Of a stretch of 64,000 nucleotides of DNA, positions 48,187-57,947 are shown piece by piece. Position 1 is the first letter of the stretch; the number at the start of each line of letters is the position of its first letter. Where the stretch lies: positions 434,001 to 498,000 of the forward strand of contig NZ_BAABAL010000005.1 of NCBI RefSeq assembly GCF_039537405.1, in the 5' to 3' direction. The translations under genes and the position numbers were made by a program. The DNA comes from Allokutzneria multivorans (GTDB lineage Bacteria; Actinomycetota; Actinomycetes; Mycobacteriales; Pseudonocardiaceae). The notes below the pieces were generated by a model that was given only the letters and a program-made list of their open reading frames with translations, was not told the origin of the DNA and did not search any database.

Positions 48187-49104
48187 GTGCGAGGGTTCTT
48201 CAGTCGGCACTGGTACGCCTACGCGATGGTGCTGCCAGCCGTGATCGTCACGGGCGTGCTGGTGATCCTGCCGTTGTTGCAGGGCGCCTTCTACAGCCTC
48301 ACCAACATCAACGAGTCGAACATCGCCAACCCGGTGCTCGACCGCCCGGCGAGCTACGAGTTCACCGGCCTGGAGAACTACGCGAACGTCCTCAGCGGCG
48401 ACGCGTCCTACGGCAGTTTCTGGGACGTCCTGCTGCGCACCCTGATCTGGACCTTCGCCTGCGTCGGCCTGCACTTCGTCATCGGCCTCGCGCTGGCGTT
48501 GCTGCTCAACCGCCCGATGCGCGGCCGGGGCGTCTACCGGGTGCTGCTGATCCTTCCGTGGGCGGTGCCCGCGTTCATCAGCGCCTTCGCGTGGAAGTAC
48601 ATGTTCAACGCGCAGTACGGGATCATCAACCAGCTGCTGCGCGCGGTCGGGCTCCCCGACTTCGTCTGGCTCGGCCAGTCCGATCTCGCGCTGGTCGCGG
48701 TCATCCTGGTCAACGTCTGGCTCGGCGTCCCGTTCATGATGATGACGATTCTCGGTGGCCTGCAAGCGATCGACGGCTCGCTCTACGAGGCGGCGGAGAT
48801 CGACGGCGCCACCCCGTGGCAGAGGTTCCGCAACGTGACCCTGCCCGGCCTGCGCTCGGTGTCCAGCACGGTGATCCTGCTCGGCACCATCTGGACGTTC
48901 AACATGTTCGCGGTGGTGTACCTGATCACCGGTATCAACCCGAACACTCGACTGCTGATCACCTACGCGTTCGAGCGCTTCTTCAACGGCGCCTCGCGCG
49001 ACTACGCCATCGCTTCGACCTACGGCGTGCTGATCCTGTCCGTGCTGCTCGTGTTCGCTTCCGTCTATCGCCGCGCGCTTCGCCGGCAGGGTGAGGTGTG
49101 GTGA
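48187..49104 (+). CDS. Sugar ABC transporter permease (MalF-like)
   Basis: A 305-residue permease. GTG 48187 (VRGFFSRHWYAYAMVLPAVI) is the start at the head of the first span, with AGGGA upstream. Six spans are predicted. The EAA loop is YEAAEIDGATPWQRFRNVTL at about residue 200, a well-conserved ATPase docking motif. The periplasmic loop after the first span is long (INESNIANPVLDRPASYEF), as in MalF-type proteins. Its stop overlaps the next start (TGATG). Confidence 0.88.
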   Translation: MRGFFSRHWYAYAMVLPAVIVTGVLVILPLLQGAFYSLTNINESNIANPVLDRPASYEFTGLENYANVLSGDASYGSFWDVLLRTLIWTFACVGLHFVIGLALALLLNRPMRGRGVYRVLLILPWAVPAFISAFAWKYMFNAQYGIINQLLRAVGLPDFVWLGQSDLALVAVILVNVWLGVPFMMMTILGGLQAIDGSLYEAAEIDGATPWQRFRNVTLPGLRSVSSTVILLGTIWTFNMFAVVYLITGINPNTRLLITYAFERFFNGASRDYAIASTYGVLILSVLLVFASVYRRALRRQGEVW

Positions 49105-50006
49105 TGAGCCTCGACGCCGCTTCGATCAAGGCGACGGAGAACGCCGTTGCGCCTAAGCCAATGGGCAAGCCCAAGCGCTCGCGGCTGGCCAGTTTCGGCT
49201 TGCACGGCACGCTCATCGTCGCGTCGCTGATCGCGGTCTTCCCGGTGTTCTGGGTCTTCATCACGTCGTTGAAGCCCGACGCGAAGGCCGCCGAGACCAC
49301 GCCGACGCTGTTCAACGAGTCGAGCCTGGACAACTACGCGAACATCCTCGCGGGCGAGAAGGGCTCGTTCCTGTCCTGGTTCGCCAACTCCGCGGTGATC
49401 GCGATCCTGACGACGGTCATCTCGGTGTTCCTCTCCGCGACCGCCGCCTACGCCGTGAGCCGGTTCCGCTTCCCCGGCTACCGCGGAATGATGTTGTCGT
49501 TCCTACTGATCCAGATGTTCCCGTTCGCGGTGCTCATCGTGCCGCTGTACAACATCCTTCTCTCCCTTGGGCTTCAGGGAACGAGCCTCGGCCTGGTACT
49601 GGTCTACTGCACGACCGCGGTGCCGTTCTGCGCCTACATGCTCAAGGGCTACTTCGACGCGATCCCCCGCGACATCGACGAGGCGGGCCGCATCGACGGG
49701 CTCTCCCCGTTCGCCGTTTTCTGGCGGCTCGTGCTGCCGCTGTCGAAGCCGGGCCTCGCGGTCACGGCGTTCTACGCCTTCCTCACCGCCTGGGGTGAGG
49801 TCGCCTTCGCCTCGGCCTTCCTTTCGGCCTCCGACGAGTCGAAGACGCTGGCCGTCGGCCTTCAGGTGTTCGTCCAGCAGAACCGGACCGAATGGGGTCA
49901 TCTGGCCGCGGCCTCGATCCTCGTGGCGATTCCGGCGGTAATCGTCTTCTACCTGGTCCAGAAGTTCCTCGTTGCCGGACTTGCCTCAGGAGCGGTCAAG
50001 GGGTAG
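49104..50006 (+). CDS. Sugar ABC transporter permease (MalG-like)
   Basis: A 300-residue permease. ATG 49104 is chosen; GTG codons at 49098 and 49101 are alternatives. After a basic head, six spans are apparent. The docking loop is DIDEAGRIDGLSPFAVFWRL, a MalG-type EAA variant, and the protein ends AGLASGAVKG as is usual for the family. It completes a CUT1 importer with the two preceding genes. Confidence 0.88.
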   Translation: MSLDAASIKATENAVAPKPMGKPKRSRLASFGLHGTLIVASLIAVFPVFWVFITSLKPDAKAAETTPTLFNESSLDNYANILAGEKGSFLSWFANSAVIAILTTVISVFLSATAAYAVSRFRFPGYRGMMLSFLLIQMFPFAVLIVPLYNILLSLGLQGTSLGLVLVYCTTAVPFCAYMLKGYFDAIPRDIDEAGRIDGLSPFAVFWRLVLPLSKPGLAVTAFYAFLTAWGEVAFASAFLSASDESKTLAVGLQVFVQQNRTEWGHLAAASILVAIPAVIVFYLVQKFLVAGLASGAVKG

Positions 50007-50121
50007 CGCGCGCTATTGGTCTGAACCTTTATCGTTGAAGTGTCACCCGAGGGGCTGACGGAATCGTTCTGAACAGCTACCTTGACTTTCTCGCCGCACA
50101 GTGAAGTGAAGGGACCCACAC

Positions 50122-51222
<1,101 letters not shown>

Positions 51223-51248
51223 TCCCGGGCGTCTATCGCATCACAATT

Positions 51249-51283
51249 CCGGCCCTCGTCCGCTCCAGCTGGACGGGGGCCGG
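51249..51283 (+). terminator. Stem-loop terminator
   Basis: CCGGCCCTCGTCC pairs with GGACGGGGGCCGG (one G-T pair) around a 9-nt loop, after the ATPase gene. Confidence 0.8.
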
Positions 51284-51305
51284 TCTCGTGCTCGTATGGT
51301 GAACT

Positions 51306-51325
51306 CGACAACGGTTTCCATTACC
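51306..51325. promoter_or_regulatory. Possible Zur-type box upstream of the metal ABC operon
   Basis: CGACAACGGTTTCCATTACC about 30 bases before the metal-binding lipoprotein gene resembles the AT-richer core of actinobacterial Zur sites (TGNNAATGATNNTCA-like). The match is partial and judged by eye. Confidence 0.35.
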
Positions 51326-51354
51326 TGTTCGAGTGTCGCCTAGGAGTGCCGCCC

Positions 51355-52314
51355 ATGACCGTCCGCAACCCCCGGCTGCTCGTCGGCCTGACCGCCGCCG
51401 CGCTCGTGCTCACCGGCTGCGGCGGCGCAGCACCCCAGGGTCAGCAGCCCGGCGGCTCCGGCTCCGCCAAGCTCAAGGTCGTCGCCTCCACCGACGTGTG
51501 GGGCAACATCGCCTCGACCGTGGGCGGCGAGGAGATCGAGGTCAAGGCGCTGATCTCCGGCGGCGGCGTCGACCCGCACTCCTACCAGGTCACCCCGGCC
51601 GACAGCGCCGCCGTGAAGGACGCGGGCCTGGTGGTGTTCAACGGCGGCGGCTACGACGACGCCATCGGCAAGCTGGTGCAGCCCAACGCCGTGGTGATCG
51701 AGGCGGTCAAGCTCGACGAGCACGCCAACGAGACCACCTCCGAGGGGGCCGACGAGCACGGGCACGACCACGGGCACGGTTCCGGCGAGCACAACGAGCA
51801 CGTCTGGTACGACTTCGACACCGTCTCCAAGGTCGCCGACGAGCTGGCCGCGCGCCTCGGCGACCTGCTCCCCGCCGCGAAGGCGAAGTTCACCGAGAAC
51901 GCCAAGAAGTTCAAGGACGAGGTCGGTGCGCTGGACAAGCGCGTGCACGCCTTCGGCGAGGCCAACAAGGGCGCTTCGGTGATCGCGACCGAGCCCGTCG
52001 CGGCGAACCTGATCACCCACGCCGGGCTCAAGGACGTGACCCCAGCGCAGTTCAGCAAGGCCGTCGAGGAGGGCAACGACCCGCCCGCCGCCGCCATCGC
52101 CGACCTGGAGAAGCTGATCACCGGCAAGCAGGCCGTCGTGCTGATCTACAACCCGCAGACCGAGTCCGGGGTGACCAAGCAGGTCAAGACCAAGGCCGTC
52201 GCGGCGGGCATCCCGGTGGTGGAGTTGACTGAGACGCTGCCCCAGGGCAAGAACTACCAGCAGTGGATGAGCGCCCAGGTCGACGCGCTCGCCAAGGCAC
52301 TGCCGAAGAAGTAG
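51355..52314 (+). CDS. znuA: Zinc/manganese ABC transporter substrate-binding lipoprotein
   Basis: A 319-residue cluster A-I metal-binding lipoprotein. ATG 51355 follows GGAG by eight bases. The lipobox is LVLTGC. Metal-related segments are VDPHSYQVTPAD, a His/Asp-rich loop (DEHGHDHGHGSGEHNEH) and VWYDFDTV. The third ligand position, usually His-x-Ala-Phe, reads ATEPVAANLITHAG, and the fourth region reads IYNPQTESG, a pattern typical of an actinobacterial branch. Zinc is the likeliest metal because of the His loop; manganese cannot be excluded. The ATPase and permease genes follow directly. Confidence 0.87.
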   Translation: MTVRNPRLLVGLTAAALVLTGCGGAAPQGQQPGGSGSAKLKVVASTDVWGNIASTVGGEEIEVKALISGGGVDPHSYQVTPADSAAVKDAGLVVFNGGGYDDAIGKLVQPNAVVIEAVKLDEHANETTSEGADEHGHDHGHGSGEHNEHVWYDFDTVSKVADELAARLGDLLPAAKAKFTENAKKFKDEVGALDKRVHAFGEANKGASVIATEPVAANLITHAGLKDVTPAQFSKAVEEGNDPPAAAIADLEKLITGKQAVVLIYNPQTESGVTKQVKTKAVAAGIPVVELTETLPQGKNYQQWMSAQVDALAKALPKK

Positions 52315-52323
52315 GAGAGCGCG

Positions 52324-53121
52324 TTGGGTGTCGTGAGGTTGCGGGGCGCGCGGCTGGCGTACGGCCCGCGCGTGTTGTGGGACGGGCTCGACCTCGACGT
52401 CGCGCCAGGTGAGTTCCTCGCCGTGCTCGGCCCCAACGGCTCCGGCAAGACCAGCCTGCTGCGCGTGCTGCTCGGCCTCCAGCCGCTGTCCTCGGGCACC
52501 GTGGAGATCCACGGCGAGCCCGCGCGGCGCGGCAGCACGCGCGTCGGCTACATCCCGCAGCAGCGCTCCGTGGACGCCACGCTCAGCGTGCGCGGGCGCG
52601 ACCTCGTCTCGCTCGGCCTCGACGGTCACCGGTGGGGCTTCGGCTCGCGCCGGTCCAGCCGCGCGCGCGTCGACGAGATCCTCAGCGAGGTCGGCGCGCA
52701 GAGCTACGCGCACATGCCCGTCGGCCTGCTCTCCGGTGGCGAGCAGCAGCGGTTGCGCGTGGCCCAGGCCCTCGTAGCCGGGCCCGAGGTGCTGCTCTGC
52801 GACGAGCCCCTGCTCTCGCTCGACCTGGCCCAGCAGCGCGTGGTCAGCGGCCTCATCGCCGAGCAGGCCAAGCTGCGCGGGGCGGGGGTGCTGTTCGTGA
52901 CGCACGAGATCAACCCGATCCTGCCGTTCGTGGACCGCGTGCTCTACCTCGTCGACGGCCGCTTCCGGGTCGGCACGCCCGACGAGGTGATGACCTCCGA
53001 GACGCTCAGCGAGCTCTACCGCACGCCCATCGAGGTGTTGCGGGTGCGCGACCGCATCGTGGTGGTCGGCGCCGAACAGGACGGGGCCACCGTGCACCAC
53101 CACGTCGAGGCGAAGGGCTGA
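52324..53121 (+). CDS. znuC: Zinc/manganese ABC transporter ATPase
   Basis: A 265-residue ATPase. TTG 52324 has AGGAGAGCG upstream, nine bases after the binding-protein stop. Walker A is GPNGSGKT at ~38, the Q-loop in IPQQRSVDATLSV, the signature is LLSGGEQQRLRVAQAL, Walker B is LLCDEPLLSLDLA and the switch His is in FVTHEINPI. This is the cluster typical of metal-type (family 1) importers. The C-terminal 30 residues include a short His run (VHHHVEAKG), which might bind metal. Confidence 0.9.
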   Translation: MGVVRLRGARLAYGPRVLWDGLDLDVAPGEFLAVLGPNGSGKTSLLRVLLGLQPLSSGTVEIHGEPARRGSTRVGYIPQQRSVDATLSVRGRDLVSLGLDGHRWGFGSRRSSRARVDEILSEVGAQSYAHMPVGLLSGGEQQRLRVAQALVAGPEVLLCDEPLLSLDLAQQRVVSGLIAEQAKLRGAGVLFVTHEINPILPFVDRVLYLVDGRFRVGTPDEVMTSETLSELYRTPIEVLRVRDRIVVVGAEQDGATVHHHVEAKG

Positions 53122-53127
53122 GCGGGC

Positions 53128-53991
53128 GTGGAGGACTTCTTCGGCAAGCTCTTCGACTTCAACGCCACCCTGGAGCTGCTCGGCTACGACTTCGTCCGCA
53201 ACGCGCTGCTCGCCGCCGCCGTGCTGGGCCTGGTCTCCGGAGCGCTCGCGCCCATGGTGGTCGCCCGGCGGATGTCCTTCGCCGTGCACGGCACCGCTGA
53301 GCTGGCCTTCACCGGCGCCGCCGCCGCTCTGCTCATCGGCACCAGCGTCGGCGGTGGCGCGCTCGCGGGCTCCGTGGTCGCCGCGCTGCTGCTCGGCCTG
53401 CTCGGTCAGCGCGACGGCGAACGCGACTCCGTCATCGGCGCTGTGTTGTCATTCGGGCTGGGCCTGGGTGTACTCCTGCTCGCCCTGTATCCCGGGCGCA
53501 CTTCAAACAAGTTCAGCCTGCTGATCGGGCAGATCGTCGGTGTCGACTCGGCCGATCTCGTGCTGCTGACCGTCGCCGCGCTCGCCGTTCTCGTGGTTTT
53601 CGGGTTCATCTACCGCCCGCTGCTGTTCGCCAGCGTCGATTCCGAAGTAGCCGTCGCGCGCGGTGTTCCCGTGCGCGCGCTGACGCCGCTCTTCGCGGTC
53701 CTCGTCGGCGTCGCCACCGCGCTCGGAGTGCAGACCGTCGGCGCGCTCCTGGTGCTCGCCCTGATGGTCACGCCCGGCGCCGCCGCGGCCCGCCTCACCG
53801 CGAACCCGACCATGGCGATCGTGCTCTCCGTGGTCTTCGCCGAGATCGCCGCGCTGGGCGGAATCCTGCTCTCCCTGGCGCCCGGCGTCCCGGTGAGCGC
53901 CTTCATCACCACGATCTCGTTCGTCATCTACCTGGTCTGCCGCGCAGTGGGCACAGCCCGCCTCCGCACCCTCTCCGCCCGCCGCGCCTGA
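53128..53991 (+). CDS. znuB: Zinc/manganese ABC transporter permease
   Basis: A 287-residue ABC-3 family permease. GTG 53128 is six bases after the ATPase stop. Eight or so hydrophobic segments are visible, with the family motifs LAPMVVARRMSFAVHGTAEL, GRTSNKFSLLIGQIVGV and TVGALLVLALMVTPGAAAARL. It completes the metal importer. Two bases separate its stop from that of the convergent AlgX-like gene, and no terminator is visible there. Confidence 0.9.
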   Translation: MEDFFGKLFDFNATLELLGYDFVRNALLAAAVLGLVSGALAPMVVARRMSFAVHGTAELAFTGAAAALLIGTSVGGGALAGSVVAALLLGLLGQRDGERDSVIGAVLSFGLGLGVLLLALYPGRTSNKFSLLIGQIVGVDSADLVLLTVAALAVLVVFGFIYRPLLFASVDSEVAVARGVPVRALTPLFAVLVGVATALGVQTVGALLVLALMVTPGAAAARLTANPTMAIVLSVVFAEIAALGGILLSLAPGVPVSAFITTISFVIYLVCRAVGTARLRTLSARRA

Positions 53992-53993
53992 TC

Positions 53994-55310
53994 TCAGCGG
54001 CGGGGCGGGAGGAGCTGCTCGAAGCGGTCGAGGAACTGGGGCATCACAAGGGTTCCGCCGCCTGCGGCCAGGTTGCGCTCCACCATCTGCACGACCACGA
54101 CGTCCTGACCGGCGATGGTGGCGGCGGCGGCCTCAGGGCTCTTCGCGAAGTCCAGGTAGTTCTGCAACGTCAGGTTGGCGAAGGTGGCCGCGAGGTACGG
54201 CGCCGCGGCCTGGCTGAAGGAGTCCGTCAGCACGGCGACCCTCGGAGCGACCATGCCGGGGCCCTGCGCGGTCCGCAACGTCAGCGGCTCGGGGAACTTG
54301 GTGCCGATGGGCCGGGTCCGGTCGACGGTGCCATCAGGGCGCAGCCGGTACCGCGTGCCCGACATCTCGCCCTTGCGCCCCATCAGCGCGGCGAGGTCTC
54401 CGCCGGTGGACTTCCACGTGCGCTCGACCTCGGTGACCCAGGTGCGGCTGACACCCGGCTGCACGATGTCGGCGAGGCGCCGCGTCATCACCAGGGCGCC
54501 CTCGTCGGTCCAGTGCGTGTCCTGCCGGTGGTAGACCTCGTGCTTCACCTCGGCGGCGGCTGCGGCCAGCTGCGGGCGGAGATCCACCGCCCCAGCCTCG
54601 GCCACGAACCGAGCCCAGAAGTCGGCGTTCGGCTGCCGCGAGCAGTCCCGGCCCGGATAGCTGTCCGGCAGCTTCTCCGGCACGACCGTGCTCTTGTCCG
54701 GCGCGACGACCAGAACGAACTTCCGCCCGGACCGCTCCACGATCGACCGCAGCCGGTTCACCTGGGCCAGCGTGCGGTCCAGCGGCTGGGCGGGCTGGCA
54801 CTTGCTCTGCGCGTCGCCGCCGAAGTACAGCCAACCGTCCTTGCCCTGCACCACTTTCACGAAGCCGGAGCTGTCCGGCGGCAGCACCTGCTCCGGGCCC
54901 GTCGGCTCCGTCGGCGCGGGTGGCGCGATCGGGTTGGCGGGCACTGGGCCACCGCCGCCGTTCCCGCCGTCCAACGGCACCGGCTCGCCGAAGAACGTCT
55001 CGCTGATCCAGTCCGTCGCGTGCACGGCGTCCTGCCGGAACACCAAGTGATCGGTCGCCCATTGCGGCAGCTTCGTGAAGAACGCGAACCCGTCGGCGAG
55101 CGAGGGGAACGCGACGATCTCGCGGTTCTCGAAGGCCACCGGCCGCGCACCGAGCGTCCACGCGGCCAGCGGAGTGGCGAAGAAGGCGATGGCCGAGATC
55201 AACGCGACGAACTGCCGCTTGCCGTGGCGGGGCCGGTGCAGCGAGTGCTCCCTCGGCAGCCACGCCTCATGCACCTGAGGCAGCTTGAAGCCCTCGTCCC
55301 GCACCGTCAC
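53994..55310 (-). CDS. AlgX/AlgJ-like SGNH acetyltransferase, membrane-anchored
   Basis: A 438-residue protein anchored by one N-terminal span (FVALISAIAFFATPLAAWTL, ~34-54). The outer part has a Pro/Gly-rich linker and an SGNH-like domain: DGWLYFGGDAQ, LVVAPDKSTVVPE, HRQDTHWTDEGALVMT (catalytic Asp/His) and LTDSFSQAAAPYL (nucleophilic Ser). This matches the AlgX/AlgJ acetyltransferases that put acetyl groups on exported polysaccharides. It is 19 bases downstream of the MBOAT gene, its expected partner. The polysaccharide target is unknown. GTG 55310 or GTG 55304 could be the start. Confidence 0.82.
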   Translation of the reverse strand: MTVRDEGFKLPQVHEAWLPREHSLHRPRHGKRQFVALISAIAFFATPLAAWTLGARPVAFENREIVAFPSLADGFAFFTKLPQWATDHLVFRQDAVHATDWISETFFGEPVPLDGGNGGGGPVPANPIAPPAPTEPTGPEQVLPPDSSGFVKVVQGKDGWLYFGGDAQSKCQPAQPLDRTLAQVNRLRSIVERSGRKFVLVVAPDKSTVVPEKLPDSYPGRDCSRQPNADFWARFVAEAGAVDLRPQLAAAAAEVKHEVYHRQDTHWTDEGALVMTRRLADIVQPGVSRTWVTEVERTWKSTGGDLAALMGRKGEMSGTRYRLRPDGTVDRTRPIGTKFPEPLTLRTAQGPGMVAPRVAVLTDSFSQAAAPYLAATFANLTLQNYLDFAKSPEAAAATIAGQDVVVVQMVERNLAAGGGTLVMPQFLDRFEQLLPPRR

Positions 55311-55329
55311 GAGCCCACCGTACTTCCCG

Positions 55330-56763
55330 TCAGAACTGGTAGTAGAGGAACGGCGAGAAGGTGCCGGTGGCCACGAGGATGGCGGAGTACGCGAGCCCGG
55401 CGGTCATCACGCCGATCCGCAGCGACGAGGCGAGCCGCCCGCGCACGGACTCCAGGTAAGGCCCCGTCACCGGCCCTGCGGGCAGGAAGAACACCGACAG
55501 CGCCACGAGCAGGATCAGGGTCCGCTGGTTGGTCATCGCGGACTCGACGAGGTCGGTGATGCCGCCGAGGTCCGGCACCAACATGTGGCCGATCATCGCG
55601 AACGCCGAGCCGAGGTCGGCGGACTTGAAGAACACCCAGCCGAACACCACGAGCAGCAGCGTCAGCGCGCGCCGAGCCACCCGGGGCCAGCCGGGGCGGG
55701 GCGGGGCGTCCCACCGGCGCGAGCGCTCGATCACCAGAAGCAGCCCGTGGAACAGGCCCCACACGAGGAACGTCCAGTTCGGACCGTGCCAGAAACCGGT
55801 CAGCACGAAGACGATCGTCAGGTTGCGGTAGGTCTTGGCGACGCCGTGCCGGTTGCCGCCGAGCGGGATGTAGACGTAGTCCCGGAACCACCGCGACAGC
55901 GACATGTGCCAGCGCCGCCAGAACTCCGTGACGGTCACCGAGGAGTACGGCCGCGCGAAGTTCTCCGGCAGCCGGAAGCCGAGCATCCGCCCGAGCCCGA
56001 TGGCCATGTCGGAGTAGCCGGAGAAGTCGAAGTACAGCTGAAGCGTGTAGCCGATCGCGCCGAGCCAAGCGATGGCGAAGGTCATCTGGCCCGGCGGCGT
56101 CCTGAAGCAGGCTTCGACGAGCGGCGCGAGCGAGTCCGCGACGACGACCTTCTTGGTCAACCCCAGCGCGAAGCGGGGGAAGCCCGACGCGATGTCGTCG
56201 ATCCGGTGCGTGCGGACCTGGGGCAGCTGGTCGGCGATCTCCCGGTAGCGCACGATCGGGCCCGCGACGAGCTGCGGGAACATCGCGATGTAGGTGACGA
56301 AGGAGACCGGGTTGCGCAGCGCGGGTCGCTCGCCCCGGTAGATGTCCACCACATAGGAGATGTGGTGGAAGGTGTAGAAGGAGATGCCGATCGGCAGCAC
56401 CAGCTGCACCACCGGCAGGTCGAGTCCGACCAGTCCGGCGAGCGCGGCGGCCTGCTGCGTCGCGAAGCCCGCGTACTTCCACACCACCAGCACGGCCACG
56501 TCGAAGCTGATCACGCCGATCAGCAGGCCGCGCCGCCGTCGCGGGTTCAGGTCCCACTCATCGGGTTCGAGCGACGGCCCCACGAAGTAGTTCACGACGA
56601 TGCACGCCAGCAACAGCAGCGTGGTCCCGCCCGCACCGCTCGCGTAGAACACCAGGCTCGCCACCGCGACGACGCCGTTGCGCCACCGTCCGGGCAGCAG
56701 CAGGATCGCGCCGAGCACGATCGGCATGAAGTACCACAGGAACAAGGGGCTCGCGAAAGACAC
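55330..56763 (-). CDS. AlgI-like MBOAT O-acyltransferase
   Basis: A 477-residue polytopic MBOAT protein that would move acetyl groups across the membrane. Family features are FASPLFLWYFMPIVLG at the start, LPIGISFYTFHHISYVVD, YFDFSGYSDMAIGLG, FWRRWHMSLSRWFRDY and TGFWHGPNWTF with the invariant His. The order and length match AlgI/DltB-type proteins. It forms an operon with the AlgX-like gene. GTG 56763 gives VSFASPLF, the family's usual opening. A 30-bp repeat array lies upstream of it. Confidence 0.88.
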   Translation of the reverse strand: MSFASPLFLWYFMPIVLGAILLLPGRWRNGVVAVASLVFYASGAGGTTLLLLACIVVNYFVGPSLEPDEWDLNPRRRRGLLIGVISFDVAVLVVWKYAGFATQQAAALAGLVGLDLPVVQLVLPIGISFYTFHHISYVVDIYRGERPALRNPVSFVTYIAMFPQLVAGPIVRYREIADQLPQVRTHRIDDIASGFPRFALGLTKKVVVADSLAPLVEACFRTPPGQMTFAIAWLGAIGYTLQLYFDFSGYSDMAIGLGRMLGFRLPENFARPYSSVTVTEFWRRWHMSLSRWFRDYVYIPLGGNRHGVAKTYRNLTIVFVLTGFWHGPNWTFLVWGLFHGLLLVIERSRRWDAPPRPGWPRVARRALTLLLVVFGWVFFKSADLGSAFAMIGHMLVPDLGGITDLVESAMTNQRTLILLVALSVFFLPAGPVTGPYLESVRGRLASSLRIGVMTAGLAYSAILVATGTFSPFLYYQF

Positions 56764-56857
56764 TCAGCCCACCCCCGAGGTTCCTGCCCGCTCCACCGTT
56801 CGTCGCAGTGAACGTAACCAATGCCCCCGTGGGTTCACTCAACCGCCCCACGCACCG

Positions 56858-56990
56858 AACGACCCGTTTAGGTACCTAGAAGCACTGAACGACCCGTTCA
56901 GTGCGTTCAACGCACCAAACGGGTCGTTCAGGTACTCCAGCGCACTCAACGGGTCGTTCAGGGCGCTCAACGCACCACAAGAGGCGTTGA
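56858..56990. repeat. 30-bp palindromic tandem array, locus 3
   Basis: Units start at 56858, 56888, 56918 and 56948, with a degenerate fifth to 56990. Cores are AACGACCCGTT then AACGGGTCGTT. Unit 2 also contains the perfect dyad GTGCGTTCAACGCAC. The array abuts the rlmB stop codon. Confidence 0.9.
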
Positions 56991-57947
56991 TCAGGCGCGA
57001 CCGGCGGCGCGACGACGGCGGGCGATCTCCGCGAGGACGACTCCCGCGGCGACGGAGGCGTTGAGCGACTCGACCCCGGCGGCCATCGGGATGCCGACGG
57101 TCTGGTCGCAGTACTCCTTGGCCAGCCGTGACATGCCTCGGCCCTCGGAGCCCACGACGAGCACCATCGGCGAGGTCGCCACGTCGAGCTCGTCCACGCT
57201 CACGGTGGCGTCCGCGTCGAGGCCGACGATCATCAGCCCCTGCTTGGCCCAGTCCTTGAGCGTGCGGTTGAGGTTGACCGCCACCGCGACGGGCAGCTTC
57301 GCCGCCGTGCCCGCGCTGGTCCGCCACGCCACGGCCGTCATGCCCGCGCTCCGGCGCTGCGGCACGACGACACCGTGCGCGCCGAAGGCCGCGGCGGAGC
57401 GGATGACCGCGCCGAGGTTGCGCGGGTCGGTCACCCCGTCCAGCGCGACGATCAGCGGCGGGTCCCCGGAGTCCACCGCGAGCGACAGCAGGTCGTCGGG
57501 GTGGGTGTAGGAGAACGGCGGCACCTGGAGCGCGAGGCCCTGGTGCATGGCGTTGTTGGTCAGCCGGTCGATCTCGGACTTGGAGACCTCCAGCACCGAG
57601 ATGCCACGGTCACCCGCGAGGCGCACGGCCTCGGCGACGCGCTCGTCGGTCTCGATGCCCAGCGCCACGTACAGCGCCGTGGACGGCACACCGGCGCGCA
57701 GGCACTCCACGACCGGGTTGCGGCCCGCGACGTGCTCGGGCCCCGATTCCTTCTTCTTGCGCGCTGCCTGGGCCTTGGCCGCCGTGGCGGCGCGCTTGGC
57801 CGCGGGGTGGTTGGGCCGGTTCGCCGCGGACGGCGTCGGGCCCTTGCCTTCGAGTCCCTTGCGCCGCTGGCCGCCGGAACCGACGACCGCCCCCTTCTTG
57901 CTACCGGGGTTGCGCATGGCGCCCTTGCGCCGGGAGTTGCCTGCCAT
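56991..57947 (-). CDS. rlmB: 23S rRNA 2'-O-methyltransferase (RlmB/TrmH family)
   Basis: A 318-residue SpoU methyltransferase. ATG 57947 follows AAGGA and overlaps the cysS stop (TGATG). The first ~75 residues are a basic, low-complexity extension (RRKGAMRNPGSKKG, AKRAATAAKAQAARKKK), common in actinobacteria. The L30e-like substrate domain begins at HVAGRNPVVECLRAG. The SpoU knot motifs are DGVTDPRNLGAVIRSAAAFG, VLVVGSEGRGMSRL and IPMAAGVESLNASVAAGV. By homology it modifies G2251 of 23S rRNA; a related rRNA or tRNA target cannot be excluded. Confidence 0.9.
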   Translation of the reverse strand: MAGNSRRKGAMRNPGSKKGAVVGSGGQRRKGLEGKGPTPSAANRPNHPAAKRAATAAKAQAARKKKESGPEHVAGRNPVVECLRAGVPSTALYVALGIETDERVAEAVRLAGDRGISVLEVSKSEIDRLTNNAMHQGLALQVPPFSYTHPDDLLSLAVDSGDPPLIVALDGVTDPRNLGAVIRSAAAFGAHGVVVPQRRSAGMTAVAWRTSAGTAAKLPVAVAVNLNRTLKDWAKQGLMIVGLDADATVSVDELDVATSPMVLVVGSEGRGMSRLAKEYCDQTVGIPMAAGVESLNASVAAGVVLAEIARRRRAAGRA

